Shown here: positions 7,146-15,131 of the stretch, piece after piece
How the letters are laid out: every line of letters starts with the position of its first letter
Position numbering within the stretch: position 1 is the stretch's first letter
Source: Gammaproteobacteria bacterium
Lineage (GTDB): Bacteria; Pseudomonadota; Gammaproteobacteria; Xanthomonadales; Xanthomonadaceae
NCBI GenBank assembly: GCA_030431185.1
Contig: JAUIJO010000024.1
Coordinates: 1 to 18,476 of the forward strand
Direction: 5' to 3'
Length of the DNA: 18,476 nt
Program-made: the position numbers and the translations under genes
The notes under the pieces: model-generated
Told to the model about the DNA's origin: nothing
The model's database searches: none
The model's input: the letters and a program-made list of their open reading frames with translations, nothing else

Positions 7146-7703
7146 ATGCATGGTTCAGCAGGTAAGCAGACGAAGCACCCTCTTGGTCGCGCGGTCGCGG
7201 CGGGCCTGGTCCTCGTGGCGCTGGCGGGGTGCTCCCGCGGCATCACGAGCACGCCCGGCGAGGCGCCCAACCTGGAGAAGTGGATCGACGAAGTGAAGGC
7301 GCGTCCCGCGCCGCCACTGGATCCGCTGCCGGTGATGCAGCAGTTCGAAAGCTTCGAGTACAACGCGCAGGCCATGCGCGATCCCTTCAGTCGTGCATTC
7401 CGCGACCAGGACAGTGGAAGCGGTCCGCGACCGGACTCGTCCCGCCGCAAGCAGACGCTGGAGCAGTTCCCGCTCGACAGCCTCGACATGGTGGGGACGC
7501 TGGGGGCCGGCAGCGGGATCGTCGCGCTGGTGATGGCACCGGACAAGGTGACTTATCGGGTACGGCCCGGTGCGTACATGGGACAAAGCGACGGTCGGGT
7601 GACCGCAGTCTCGGAAGACCGCATCGAGCTGGTGGAACTGGTGCCGGATGGCGCGGGTGGCTGGCTTGAACGTCCGGCGTCCGTTGCATTGGAAGATCAA
7701 TGA
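7146..7703 (+). CDS. pilP: Type IV pilus inner-membrane lipoprotein PilP
   Basis: Lipoprotein of 185 residues that bridges PilN/PilO to the N0 domain of the PilQ secretin. A type II signal peptide ends in the lipobox LAGC, making Cys29 the lipidated residue. A flexible Pro-rich segment follows, then the short helix region YNAQAMRDPFSRAF (about 72-85). The beta-sandwich domain (about 105-180) includes LDSLDMVGTL and the VRPGAYMGQSDGRVTAV motif characteristic of PilP. ATG 7146 lies 2 nt after the pilO stop, with GGGAGGG 8 nt upstream. Confidence 0.96.
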   Translation: MHGSAGKQTKHPLGRAVAAGLVLVALAGCSRGITSTPGEAPNLEKWIDEVKARPAPPLDPLPVMQQFESFEYNAQAMRDPFSRAFRDQDSGSGPRPDSSRRKQTLEQFPLDSLDMVGTLGAGSGIVALVMAPDKVTYRVRPGAYMGQSDGRVTAVSEDRIELVELVPDGAGGWLERPASVALEDQ

Positions 7704-7720
7704 GTTTGGGGGATAGCACG

Positions 7721-9694
7721 ATGACCGTTAACAACGCCAACAACCCGCGGCCCGCCCGGCGCCCAATGCTCCTGCGCACTGCCGGTGTCGGCATCGCGGT
7801 GGGCGCTATCGCGGCATTCAGCGCCGTCCATGCCCAGGAGGCCATGCCGCAGGCGGCAGCGGTCGCCGGGCAGTCCGTCGCGCCGACACCGAACGTGGAT
7901 CCGGCCAAGCGACTGCCGGGCGCGATCGAAGTGTCGAAGATCGACTTCAAGCGAGGCGAGGGTGGCGCCGGTCGCCTGATCCTGAGCTTCAGCGGGGAGG
8001 GCGCCAGCCCCGACCTCCGCAGCGTGGGATCGACCGTCACCATCAACGTGGGCAACGCCGAGCTGCCGTCTAGCCTGCAGCGGCCCCTGAACGTCACCGA
8101 CTTCGCCACCCCGGTGCAGCGCATCGATGCGCGCAGCTCGGGCGCCGGCACGTTGCTGACCCTCGATACCAAGGGCAACTACGAGTCGATGGCCTACCAG
8201 ACCGGCAGCGACTACATCGTGGAGATCGTGCCGCGCGCCGCGACCGCATCCACTGCGGCGGCGGATACGGACCGGTCGATGGGCGCGGGTCGTGCCGTGG
8301 GTGCGACCAGCAGCGCGGGTTCCAGCCGCGGCTACTCCGGCCGTCCGGTGACGTTCAACTTCCAGGACGTGCCGGTACGCACGGTCCTGCAGCTGGTCGC
8401 CGAGGAATCGGGCCTCAACGTGGTCGCCGCCGACACGGTGCAGGGCAACGTGACCCTGCGCCTGATCAACGTGCCGTGGGACCAGGCCCTGGACATCGTC
8501 CTGCAGGCCAAGGGCCTCGACAAGCGTCGCAGTGGCAACGTGATCTGGATCGCGCCCCAGGCCGAGATCGCCAGCTATGAGCAGGCCAAGGAAGACGCCC
8601 GCATCGAGCTGGAGAACCGTGTCGACCTGGTCACCGAGTACGTGCAGGTCAACTACCACAACGCCGCGCAGATCTTCAAGGCACTGACCGAGGCCAAGGG
8701 CATCGGCGGCCAGGGTGGCGGCAATGGTGGCAGCGGCGGGAACAGCAACGAGAACGGCTTCCTCTCGCCGCGTGGACGCCTGGTCGCCGACGAGCGCACC
8801 AACACGCTGATGATCAGCGACATCCCCAAGAAGGTCGCGCAGATGCGCGAGCTGATCAAGGTCATCGATCGTCCCGTCGACCAGGTGGTGATCGAGGCCC
8901 GCGTCGTCATCGCCACGGACACCTTCGCCCGTGAGCTGGGTGCGCGTTTCGGCATCAGCGGTGCCTCGGGCAAGGATGGCGATCGCAGCTCCGTCGGCTA
9001 TGGCGGCGACATCGGCTCCTCGGGTTCGAATGCGCAGTCGCGATCCGACGCGCTGATGAATGGGGACAGCATGTTCGACGTGACCCGCAGCCTGATGAGC
9101 AACCTGGGCGTGCAGAATCCTGCCGGCTCGGTGGCCCTTTCGATCCTCAACGCCGGGTATGCGCTGGATGTTGAGCTGTCGGCCATGCAGGAAGAAGGCC
9201 GCGGCGAAGTGATCTCCAACCCGCGCGTCGTCACCAGCAACCAGCGTGAAGCGGTGATCCGCCAGGGCCAGGAAGTGGGCTACGTGACGATCTCGCCCCA
9301 GCAGGGCGGCAACAGCATCCCGATCCCGAACGTGCAGTTCAAGGACGTGCTGCTCGAGCTGAAGGTCACCCCGACCATCACCCATGACGGTCGCGTGTTC
9401 CTGAACATGGCGATCAAGAAGGACGAGGTCGAAGGCTTCACCGACACCTCGATCGGCAGCGTGCCTCAGATCGCCAAGCGCGAGGTCAACACGGCGATCC
9501 TGGTCGAGGATGGCCAGACCGTGGTCGTCGGCGGCGTGTATGAGTTCCGCGATCGCAGCGACATCAGCAAGGTGCCGTTCCTGGGCGACATCCCCTTCCT
9601 GGGCAACCTGTTCAAGAAGAAGGGCCGCTCCAAGGACAAGGCCGAGCTGCTGATCATGGTCACGCCGAAGGTCCTGCGGGTCGAGCAGCGCTGA
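7721..9694 (+). CDS. pilQ: Type IV pilus secretin PilQ
   Basis: Outer-membrane secretin through which the pilus fibre exits. I chose ATG 7721, preceded by GGGGGA (7708-7713) 7 nt away. An in-frame ATG at 7700 overlapping the pilP stop would add MSLGDST and is a real alternative. From 7721 the protein has 657 residues: a signal peptide (about 1-38, cleavage after AVHA), one AMIN peptidoglycan-binding domain (about 68-172), a Ser/Ala/Gly linker, N0/STN (about 209-280), N1 (about 300-383) and the secretin barrel (about 390-657). The barrel shows EVISNPRVVTSNQREAVI and the VPFLGDIPFLGNLFK ending typical of secretins. N1 carries a Gly/Asn-rich loop (about 329-346). Only one AMIN domain is visible. 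It closes the pil operon. Confidence 0.97.
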   Translation: MTVNNANNPRPARRPMLLRTAGVGIAVGAIAAFSAVHAQEAMPQAAAVAGQSVAPTPNVDPAKRLPGAIEVSKIDFKRGEGGAGRLILSFSGEGASPDLRSVGSTVTINVGNAELPSSLQRPLNVTDFATPVQRIDARSSGAGTLLTLDTKGNYESMAYQTGSDYIVEIVPRAATASTAAADTDRSMGAGRAVGATSSAGSSRGYSGRPVTFNFQDVPVRTVLQLVAEESGLNVVAADTVQGNVTLRLINVPWDQALDIVLQAKGLDKRRSGNVIWIAPQAEIASYEQAKEDARIELENRVDLVTEYVQVNYHNAAQIFKALTEAKGIGGQGGGNGGSGGNSNENGFLSPRGRLVADERTNTLMISDIPKKVAQMRELIKVIDRPVDQVVIEARVVIATDTFARELGARFGISGASGKDGDRSSVGYGGDIGSSGSNAQSRSDALMNGDSMFDVTRSLMSNLGVQNPAGSVALSILNAGYALDVELSAMQEEGRGEVISNPRVVTSNQREAVIRQGQEVGYVTISPQQGGNSIPIPNVQFKDVLLELKVTPTITHDGRVFLNMAIKKDEVEGFTDTSIGSVPQIAKREVNTAILVEDGQTVVVGGVYEFRDRSDISKVPFLGDIPFLGNLFKKKGRSKDKAELLIMVTPKVLRVEQR

Positions 9695-9750
9695 TCCGCT
9701 CCTGGCCGGGCCCGGCGAACGCAAGGGCCGGGTTCCAGCGATCGAAAGGG

Positions 9751-9779
9751 GAGAGGGCCGCGAGGCCCTCTCTTCGTTT
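9751..9779 (+). terminator. Intrinsic terminator of the pilMNOPQ operon
   Basis: A perfect 9-bp stem GAGAGGGCC/GGCCCTCTC (9751-9759 with 9764-9772) with a GCGA tetraloop is followed by TTCGTTT. It lies 57 nt after the pilQ stop. A looser inverted repeat (CTGG...CCAG, about 9702-9738, with CCCGGC/GCCGGG inside) lies just before it. Confidence 0.85.
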
Positions 9780-9842
9780 GTGCAATCCTTGCCGGCAAGG
9801 GCATGCCTGAACGAAGGACCGCCCTGCACGGAACCATCGGGG

Positions 9843-9848
9843 TATACG
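9843..9848 (+). promoter_or_regulatory. Possible -10 box of the MoxR/Bat operon
   Basis: TATACG (9843-9848) matches TATAAT at 4 of 6 positions and lies between the pilQ terminator and the moxR gene. No matching -35 box is visible at 16-18 nt, so support is weak. A promoter is expected in this gap because a terminator precedes it. Confidence 0.3.
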
Positions 9849-9900
9849 CTGGTCGAAAGCGTGGATACGTGGACGCACCGAGATGAATCACGAGGATCGA

Positions 9901-10911
9901 ATGGACAGCACTCCCCCGAGCAGGCCCCAGGTGGATTCGACCGCCCGGCTCCATGACGCCTTCAAGGCGCTGCGCGACGCGCTCTCGGCGGAGATCGTCG
10001 GGCAATCGGCGCTGATCGAACGCCTGCTCATCGCGCTGCTCGCGGACGGGCACCTGCTGGTCGAGGGCGCCCCGGGCCTGGCCAAGACCAGCGCGATCCG
10101 GGCACTGGCCTCGCGCCTGAAGGCCGACTTCGCGCGGGTCCAGTTTACTCCGGACCTCTTGCCGGCCGACTTGACCGGCACCGAGGTCTGGCGCCCCCAG
10201 GACGGCCGCTTCGAGTTCCAGTCCGGGCCGATCTTCCATCCGATCCTGTTGGCCGACGAGATCAACCGGGCCCCCGCGAAGGTGCAGTCCGCGCTGCTCG
10301 AGGCCATGGGCGAGCGCCAGGTCACGGTGGGGCGGGCGACCTATCCGTTGCCCGCGCTGTTCCTGGTGATGGCCACCCAGAACCCCATCGAACAGGAAGG
10401 AACGTTCCCGTTGCCGGAGGCCCAGCTCGACCGCTTCCTGATGCACGTACGGATCGCCTATCCCGAGGTGGACGCGGAAACCGAGATCCTGCGACTGGCG
10501 CGCGAGCGCGCGCGCAACGCGATGCAGGCGGTGCCCGAGGCGGTCGACAGGATGCCCATCGAGGATGTCTTCGATGCCCGTGCGGCCGTGCTCGACCTGC
10601 ACGTCGCACCCGCGGTCGAGCGGTACCTCGTCGAGATCGTCCTCGCGTCGCGGGACGCATCGCGCTACGACGCCGACCTCGGTCGCCGGATCGCCTGGGG
10701 CGCGAGTCCGCGCGGCTCCATCGCCCTCGAACGCTGCGCCCGCGCCCATGCATGGCTGGCCGGACGCGACTACGTCACCCCGGACGACGTGCGCGAAGTG
10801 GCCCCGGACGTGCTCCGGCATCGCGTGCTGCCCAGTTACGAAGCCACTGCCGAAGGATGGGATGGCGGGCGCCTCGTCGACGCCTTGCTGGACCAGGTTC
10901 CCCTGCCCTGA
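9901..10911 (+). CDS. MoxR-family AAA+ ATPase
   Basis: AAA+ ATPase of the MoxR family, thought to act as a chaperone-like remodelling enzyme with von Willebrand A (VWA) partners. I chose ATG 9901, with GAGG 5 nt upstream; an in-frame ATG at 9883 would add six residues with a poorer ribosome site. From 9901 there are 336 residues. Walker A is GAPGLAKT (56-63), Walker B LLADEINRAP (116-125), sensor 1 MATQNPIEQEG (157-167, Asn161), and DRFLM (177-181) carries the likely arginine finger. The C-terminal lid contains the GASPRGS motif usual in MoxR proteins, and YVTPDDVREVAPDVLRHR follows. It is the first gene of a six-gene cluster, 5 nt before the DUF58 gene, the standard order for this family. 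Confidence 0.93.
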   Translation: MDSTPPSRPQVDSTARLHDAFKALRDALSAEIVGQSALIERLLIALLADGHLLVEGAPGLAKTSAIRALASRLKADFARVQFTPDLLPADLTGTEVWRPQDGRFEFQSGPIFHPILLADEINRAPAKVQSALLEAMGERQVTVGRATYPLPALFLVMATQNPIEQEGTFPLPEAQLDRFLMHVRIAYPEVDAETEILRLARERARNAMQAVPEAVDRMPIEDVFDARAAVLDLHVAPAVERYLVEIVLASRDASRYDADLGRRIAWGASPRGSIALERCARAHAWLAGRDYVTPDDVREVAPDVLRHRVLPSYEATAEGWDGGRLVDALLDQVPLP

Positions 10912-10916
10912 CGGCG

Positions 10917-11858
10917 ATGGCCCGCGCGAATCCAATGCAGCCACGAGTGCAGGGCGATGGCATCGCGCCCACGCTGGGCGAGCTCGTCGGCCTCAAATCG
11001 CTGGCCGGCGCCCGTCGCCCGCCCCGCCACGGGCGGCACGGCGTGACCGGCCCGGCCCTGTCTCCGTTGCGCGGACGGGGCATGGACTATGCGGAATCGC
11101 GCGAGTACGTGGCCGGTGACGATGCCCGCCACATCGACTGGAAGCTGACGGCACGCACCGGCCGCGCGCACACCAAGATGTTCCAGGCCGAACGCGAGCG
11201 CCTGACGCTCGTCGTCGCCGACACCGCGCCCGATCTCTACTTCGGGACGCGCGTGCGCTTCAAGTCCGTGCAGGCGGCCCGAGCCGGCGCGATCGCGGCG
11301 TGGGTCGCGGCCCGGGATGGCGACCGGATCGCGGCGCTGCGCGGGAGCATGCACGAGCCGCCGGTGCCCCCGGCGGCCGGCACCCGCGGCGTGCTGCGCA
11401 CGCTGGACGCCCTGGTCCGCTGGTACGCCGGGCCACCCCGGGACGACGGGGGCCTCGGGATGGCGCTTGACCACGCGCAGCGCCTGCTTCGGCCCGGTTC
11501 GCGGCTGGTGGTGCTGGCCGACGCGGGAAGCGTGGCCGACCTGCCGGCGCAGCGCTGGCCCGTGCTGGCCCAGCACCACGAAGTCATCCTGCTGATGCTG
11601 GTCGATCCCTTCGAGGTATCGCCGCCGAAGGCCGTCCTGCCCTTGACCCGCGGCGAAGGGCTGGACGCCGCCCGGGTCGAACTGGACCTGGGCTCGAGTG
11701 TCGTGCGCACGCGCTGGCGCGAACGGTTCAGTGCCCCTGTCGCCTCCGCGCTGGCGCAACTGCCGGCGCGGGGCGTGCGCGTGGCTGCGCTTTCCACCGC
11801 CGACGCCAGCGACGCATGGTTGCCGCTGCTCGGTCGTGCCCGGCCCCAGGTGGCCTGA
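10917..11858 (+). CDS. DUF58 domain protein
   Basis: Predicted cytosolic protein of 313 residues in the DUF58 family, which is related to VWA domains and is nearly always encoded beside MoxR. The diagnostic motif is intact: SREYVAGDDARHIDW (61-75), followed by KLTARTGRAHTKMFQAERE. The VWA-like core begins LTLVVADTAPDLYFG; its usual metal-site residues are not clearly present, as is common in this family. No membrane segment is seen. ATG 10917 lies 5 nt after the moxR stop with only a weak ribosome site, suggesting coupling; ATG 10935 is an alternative. The frame is open upstream into moxR, but that part is a shadow of moxR. The biochemical role is unknown; an adaptor for the MoxR ATPase is inferred from context. 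Confidence 0.9.
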   Translation: MARANPMQPRVQGDGIAPTLGELVGLKSLAGARRPPRHGRHGVTGPALSPLRGRGMDYAESREYVAGDDARHIDWKLTARTGRAHTKMFQAERERLTLVVADTAPDLYFGTRVRFKSVQAARAGAIAAWVAARDGDRIAALRGSMHEPPVPPAAGTRGVLRTLDALVRWYAGPPRDDGGLGMALDHAQRLLRPGSRLVVLADAGSVADLPAQRWPVLAQHHEVILLMLVDPFEVSPPKAVLPLTRGEGLDAARVELDLGSSVVRTRWRERFSAPVASALAQLPARGVRVAALSTADASDAWLPLLGRARPQVA

Positions 11859-11866
11859 TCGTGCCG

Positions 11867-12319
11867 ATGCTGGCCACCATCGTCCTGCGCGACATCCATC
11901 AGCCCGCCGCGCCCCCCTGGTGGCCGCCGGCGCCGGGTTGGTGGGTGCTGGCCTGCGTCGTTCTTGCCCTGGTGGCAGTGCCGTGGGCGCTACATGCCTG
12001 GCGGCGTCGCCGTCGGCGCCGCATCGAAGCCCTGTTCGACGCGTCCATCGGCCAAGCCGCGACGCCTGCCGACGCGCTGGCCGCGATGTCGGACCTGCTG
12101 CGACGCGCGGCGCGCCGCCATGATGCCCGCGCCGACCGCCTCCAGGGCGATGCGTGGCGGGAATGCCTCGACAAGGGCGTGGACCCGCCGCGGTTCGACG
12201 GGCACCTGGGCGACCTGCTCCTGGACGGCGGCTTCCGACCCGATCCCGATCCCGACCAGGTCGCCGCGGTCGGTCGGCTGGCGCGCATCCGCTTCGTCGA
12301 ATGGATGGAGTCGCGATGA
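11867..12319 (+). CDS. DUF4381 membrane protein
   Basis: Small membrane protein of 150 residues with the hallmark N-terminus of DUF4381 proteins, LRDIHQPAAPPWWPPAPGWW (7-26). One membrane helix follows (about 26-47), then a strongly basic stop-transfer run (WRRRRRRR). The rest is a soluble, probably cytosolic helical domain ending RLARIRFVEWMESR. The start is ATG 11867; GTG 11861 would add two residues, and both lack a clear ribosome site. It lies 8 nt after the DUF58 gene and overlaps batA by ATGA. Its constant position between DUF58 and the VWA proteins in such clusters suggests a membrane docking part, but no activity is known. Confidence 0.87.
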   Translation: MLATIVLRDIHQPAAPPWWPPAPGWWVLACVVLALVAVPWALHAWRRRRRRRIEALFDASIGQAATPADALAAMSDLLRRAARRHDARADRLQGDAWRECLDKGVDPPRFDGHLGDLLLDGGFRPDPDPDQVAAVGRLARIRFVEWMESR

Positions 12320-13338
12320 TGGCCGCGATCGCATCCATGGCAGGCTTCGACCCCGGGGCCATTGCGCTGGCGTGGCCCGCCTGGCTGTGGGCCCTGCCGC
12401 TGCCCCTGCTGGCCTGGTGGGCGCTGCCGGCGCAGCGATCCTCCGCGGTGGCCATCCGGATGCCCCAGCTCGGTCGCCTGCGCGGGCTGGACGGACCGGT
12501 CGGACGCGGTGGGGGGCGACGTCCCGGTGTCTTGTTGTGGCTGGCCTGGGCCCTGTTGTGCCTGGCCGCCGCGCGTCCGCAGCAGTTGGGCGAACCCATC
12601 GAACCGCCCCAGCCGGGGCGCGACCTGATGCTGGCGCTCGACCTCTCGGGCAGCATGGACGAGCCGGACATGCAGCTGGGCGGGCGCCCGGTGGATCGGC
12701 TGACGGCGGCCAAGGCGGTGCTCGCGGACTTCCTCGACCGGCGCGCGGGCGACCGCGTCGGCCTGCTGGTGTTCGGACGTCGTGCCTATGCCCTGACCCC
12801 GCTGACCCCTGACCGCGAATCCGTGCGCCAGCAACTGCAGGACAGCGTGGTGGGACTGGCCGGCCAGGAGACGGCCATCGGCGACGCGATCGGCCTGGCG
12901 GTCAAGCGCCTGCGTGACCAGCCCGAGGGCCAGCGCGTCCTGATCCTGCTGACCGATGGCGTCAACACCGCGGGACTGCTCGAGCCCGACAAGGCCGCAC
13001 AGCTCGCGCGCGACAACGGCGTGCGGGTGCACACGGTGGCTTTCGGCGGCGATGGCGCGATGTCGGTGTTCGGCTTCCAGTTGCCCATGCCCGGCGGTGG
13101 CGACGAGATAGACGAGGCGACCCTGCGCCGCATCGCCGAACAGACCGGCGGCCAGTTCTTCAGGGCCCGTGACACCGAAGCGCTGGCCGGCATCTACGCC
13201 GAGATCGACCGGCTCGAGCCCGTCGAACGCCCGGGACCGGCCGTAAGGCCGCGCATCGAACGTTATGCGTGGCCGCTGGGCGCGGCCTTGCTGCTCGCGC
13301 TCGTCGCGTTCCTGCTGCCGCCACGGTGGCGACCATGA
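12316..13338 (+). CDS. batA: VWA-domain membrane protein, BatA-like
   Basis: Inner-membrane VWA protein of 340 residues. The start is the ATG overlapping the DUF4381 stop (ATGA); a second ATG follows directly. Membrane helices lie at about 19-39, 70-88 and 318-336, with the VWA domain between the second and third. The metal-ion-dependent adhesion site is complete: DLSGS (Asp109, Ser111, Ser113), a threonine near 187 (ETAIGDA), and LLTDG (Asp214), so metal-dependent ligand binding is expected. Bat (Bacteroides aerotolerance) proteins are linked to stress tolerance and envelope integrity in other bacteria; the ligand here is unknown. The gene ends in another ATGA overlap with the next gene. Confidence 0.92.
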   Translation: MMAAIASMAGFDPGAIALAWPAWLWALPLPLLAWWALPAQRSSAVAIRMPQLGRLRGLDGPVGRGGGRRPGVLLWLAWALLCLAAARPQQLGEPIEPPQPGRDLMLALDLSGSMDEPDMQLGGRPVDRLTAAKAVLADFLDRRAGDRVGLLVFGRRAYALTPLTPDRESVRQQLQDSVVGLAGQETAIGDAIGLAVKRLRDQPEGQRVLILLTDGVNTAGLLEPDKAAQLARDNGVRVHTVAFGGDGAMSVFGFQLPMPGGGDEIDEATLRRIAEQTGGQFFRARDTEALAGIYAEIDRLEPVERPGPAVRPRIERYAWPLGAALLLALVAFLLPPRWRP

Positions 13339-15131
13339 CCGGCCTGGACCTGTCCGCCCTGCACCTGCTGCGCCCCGACTGGCTGTGGGCCCTGGCCGCG
13401 CTGCCGGTATTGGCGGCCATCTGGGCCTGGCGGCGGCGTCGCGCCAGTGTCTGGCAGGGGGTCGTCGACCCCCATCTCCTGCCGCACCTGCTCGCCGGCA
13501 AGGCCACGCGTCGCAGCCCATGGGGCCTGTGGCTGGGCCTGGCGGGCTATGCGTTGGCGGTACTGGCCCTGGCCGGACCCAGTTGGCGGCAGGTGGAGCA
13601 GCCGCTCTGGCGCGGCCAGGTGCCCCTGGTGATCGCGCTGGACCTCTCCGACGCCATGTCGGCGGCGGATCCGCCGCCGTCGCGGATGGCCCAGGCACGC
13701 GCCAAGCTGGCGACGCTTCTCGAACGTCGTGGCGACGGGCCGGTGGGGCTCGTCGTGTATGCCGACGATGCTTTCACCGTGGCACCGTTGACGGAGGATG
13801 CCGCCAACCTGTCCCTGTTCCTGGATGCCCTGTCGCCCGAGATCATGCCGCGCGACGGAGCGAACGCCAGCCGGGCCATCGCCTGGTCGACCCGCCTGAT
13901 GGAGCAGGCCGGCTTCGACGGCGGGCAGGTCCTGTTGATGGCGGGCCAGGCCGATGCGGACGCCGCGGGCGCAGCGGCGGCCGCCCGTGCATCCGGGTTC
14001 GACACCAGCGTGCTGGGCATCGGCCGCGCGGGCGGGGTCGCGTACCGCACCTCGGGCGGCGATACCCGGGTGGCGGCATTCGACCAGGGGCGGCTGCAGG
14101 CCGTTGCGGCCCAGGGAGGCGGTCGATACGCGGGCCTGTCGACGGACGATGCCGACCTCGCGGCGCTGGGGGTCCTGTCGCCCGCGCTTGCCGATGCGGC
14201 GAGCAGCGACGCCGAGGCCGGTCGTGCCTGGCAGGACGAGGGCTTCTGGCTGATACCGCCACTGATGCTGCTCGCCCTGTTCGCCTTCCGTCGGGGCGGG
14301 ACCCTGGCCGTCGTGGTGCTCGCCCTGTACCTGCCCGTCCTGCCCGCGCATGCGGCGGACTGGTGGCGGCGCGACGACCAGGTCGAGCACCGGCGCATGG
14401 TCGAGGCGGCGAAGGCATTTCGAGAAGGCGAATACACGCAGTCGGCGCAGGACTATGCCCGGGTGGATTCGGCCGACGGCCACTACAACCGCGGCAATGC
14501 CCTGGCCAAGGCCGGACAGTTCGAGGCGGCCATCGCAGCCTACGACCGCGCGCTTGGGCTGCAACCGGGGATGGAGGACGCCATCGCCAACAAGCGGGCG
14601 GTGGAGGCGGCGATCAAGCGTCAACAGGACGGCGAGGGCGATGGCGGCGAAGGCGGCGGACCCCAGGACGGCCAGCCGCAACCCCGGGCCGGCGGCGAAG
14701 GCCAGTCCAATGGCGATGCGAAGGACGGCGCGAAGGGCGAGGATCGCGAGGCGGGGCAGCAGGACCCGCCCCGGCCATCGTCCGGCGAACCGCCTCCCGA
14801 ACCCGGTGACGAGGACACGCCGGGTCCGGACGGAACGCCCCCGGATGCCGCCGACGCTGCCGACGCCGCCGAACAGGACGCCGCGGATGCGGCCCAGCGC
14901 GAGCGCATGCAGCAGGCGCTGGAGGCAGCGGACCCGCAGCCGGCTGGAGAAGACGGCCAGTCCGCGGAAAGCGTCGCCTCCCGCACGGACGAGACCCCCG
15001 CCGAGCGGGAACGCCGGGTGGCCAACGAGGCCTGGCTGCGTCGCGTTCCCGATGATCCCGGAGGGCTGCTGCGCGAGAAGTTCCGCATCGAGTACGAACG
15101 ACGCCGTCGACAGGGAGACCGCGACGAATGA
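13335..15131 (+). CDS. batB: BatB/BatC-like fusion: VWA membrane protein with a C-terminal TPR
   Basis: Protein of 598 residues starting at the ATG that overlaps the batA stop. Membrane helices lie at about 12-31, 63-81, 303-319 and 322-340. The VWA domain (about 96-285) has a degraded metal site: DLSDA (Asp103, Ser105, Ala107) replaces DxSxS, and LLMAG replaces the LLTDG seen in BatA. A TPR-like unit follows (YNRGNALAKAGQFEAAIAAY, from 384), as in BatC. Then come about 130 residues of Gly/Pro/Asp/Glu-rich linker with a DAADAADAAEQDAADAA run (504-520). The ending contains a conserved-looking block, WLRRVPDDPGGLLREKF (567-583), a familiar close of TPR-type Bat proteins. It overlaps batD by ATGA. 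The degraded metal site suggests a structural rather than metal-binding VWA. Confidence 0.9.
   Translation: MTGLDLSALHLLRPDWLWALAALPVLAAIWAWRRRRASVWQGVVDPHLLPHLLAGKATRRSPWGLWLGLAGYALAVLALAGPSWRQVEQPLWRGQVPLVIALDLSDAMSAADPPPSRMAQARAKLATLLERRGDGPVGLVVYADDAFTVAPLTEDAANLSLFLDALSPEIMPRDGANASRAIAWSTRLMEQAGFDGGQVLLMAGQADADAAGAAAAARASGFDTSVLGIGRAGGVAYRTSGGDTRVAAFDQGRLQAVAAQGGGRYAGLSTDDADLAALGVLSPALADAASSDAEAGRAWQDEGFWLIPPLMLLALFAFRRGGTLAVVVLALYLPVLPAHAADWWRRDDQVEHRRMVEAAKAFREGEYTQSAQDYARVDSADGHYNRGNALAKAGQFEAAIAAYDRALGLQPGMEDAIANKRAVEAAIKRQQDGEGDGGEGGGPQDGQPQPRAGGEGQSNGDAKDGAKGEDREAGQQDPPRPSSGEPPPEPGDEDTPGPDGTPPDAADAADAAEQDAADAAQRERMQQALEAADPQPAGEDGQSAESVASRTDETPAERERRVANEAWLRRVPDDPGGLLREKFRIEYERRRRQGDRDE

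Noticed and set aside
7697..9829. A 710-codon minus-strand frame opposite pilQ
   Set aside because: Shadow of pilQ; the translation has an Asp/His/Leu-biased composition and no motifs.
10836..13698. Overlapping long minus-strand frames opposite the DUF58, DUF4381 and batA genes
   Set aside because: Arg/Pro-rich antisense shadows; the plus-strand genes carry diagnostic family motifs and tight ATGA coupling.
14844..14894. GCC/GAC-rich repeat in batBC as a possible repeat element
   Set aside because: It encodes an in-frame Ala-Asp-rich linker (DAADAADAA) and is explained as low-complexity coding sequence.
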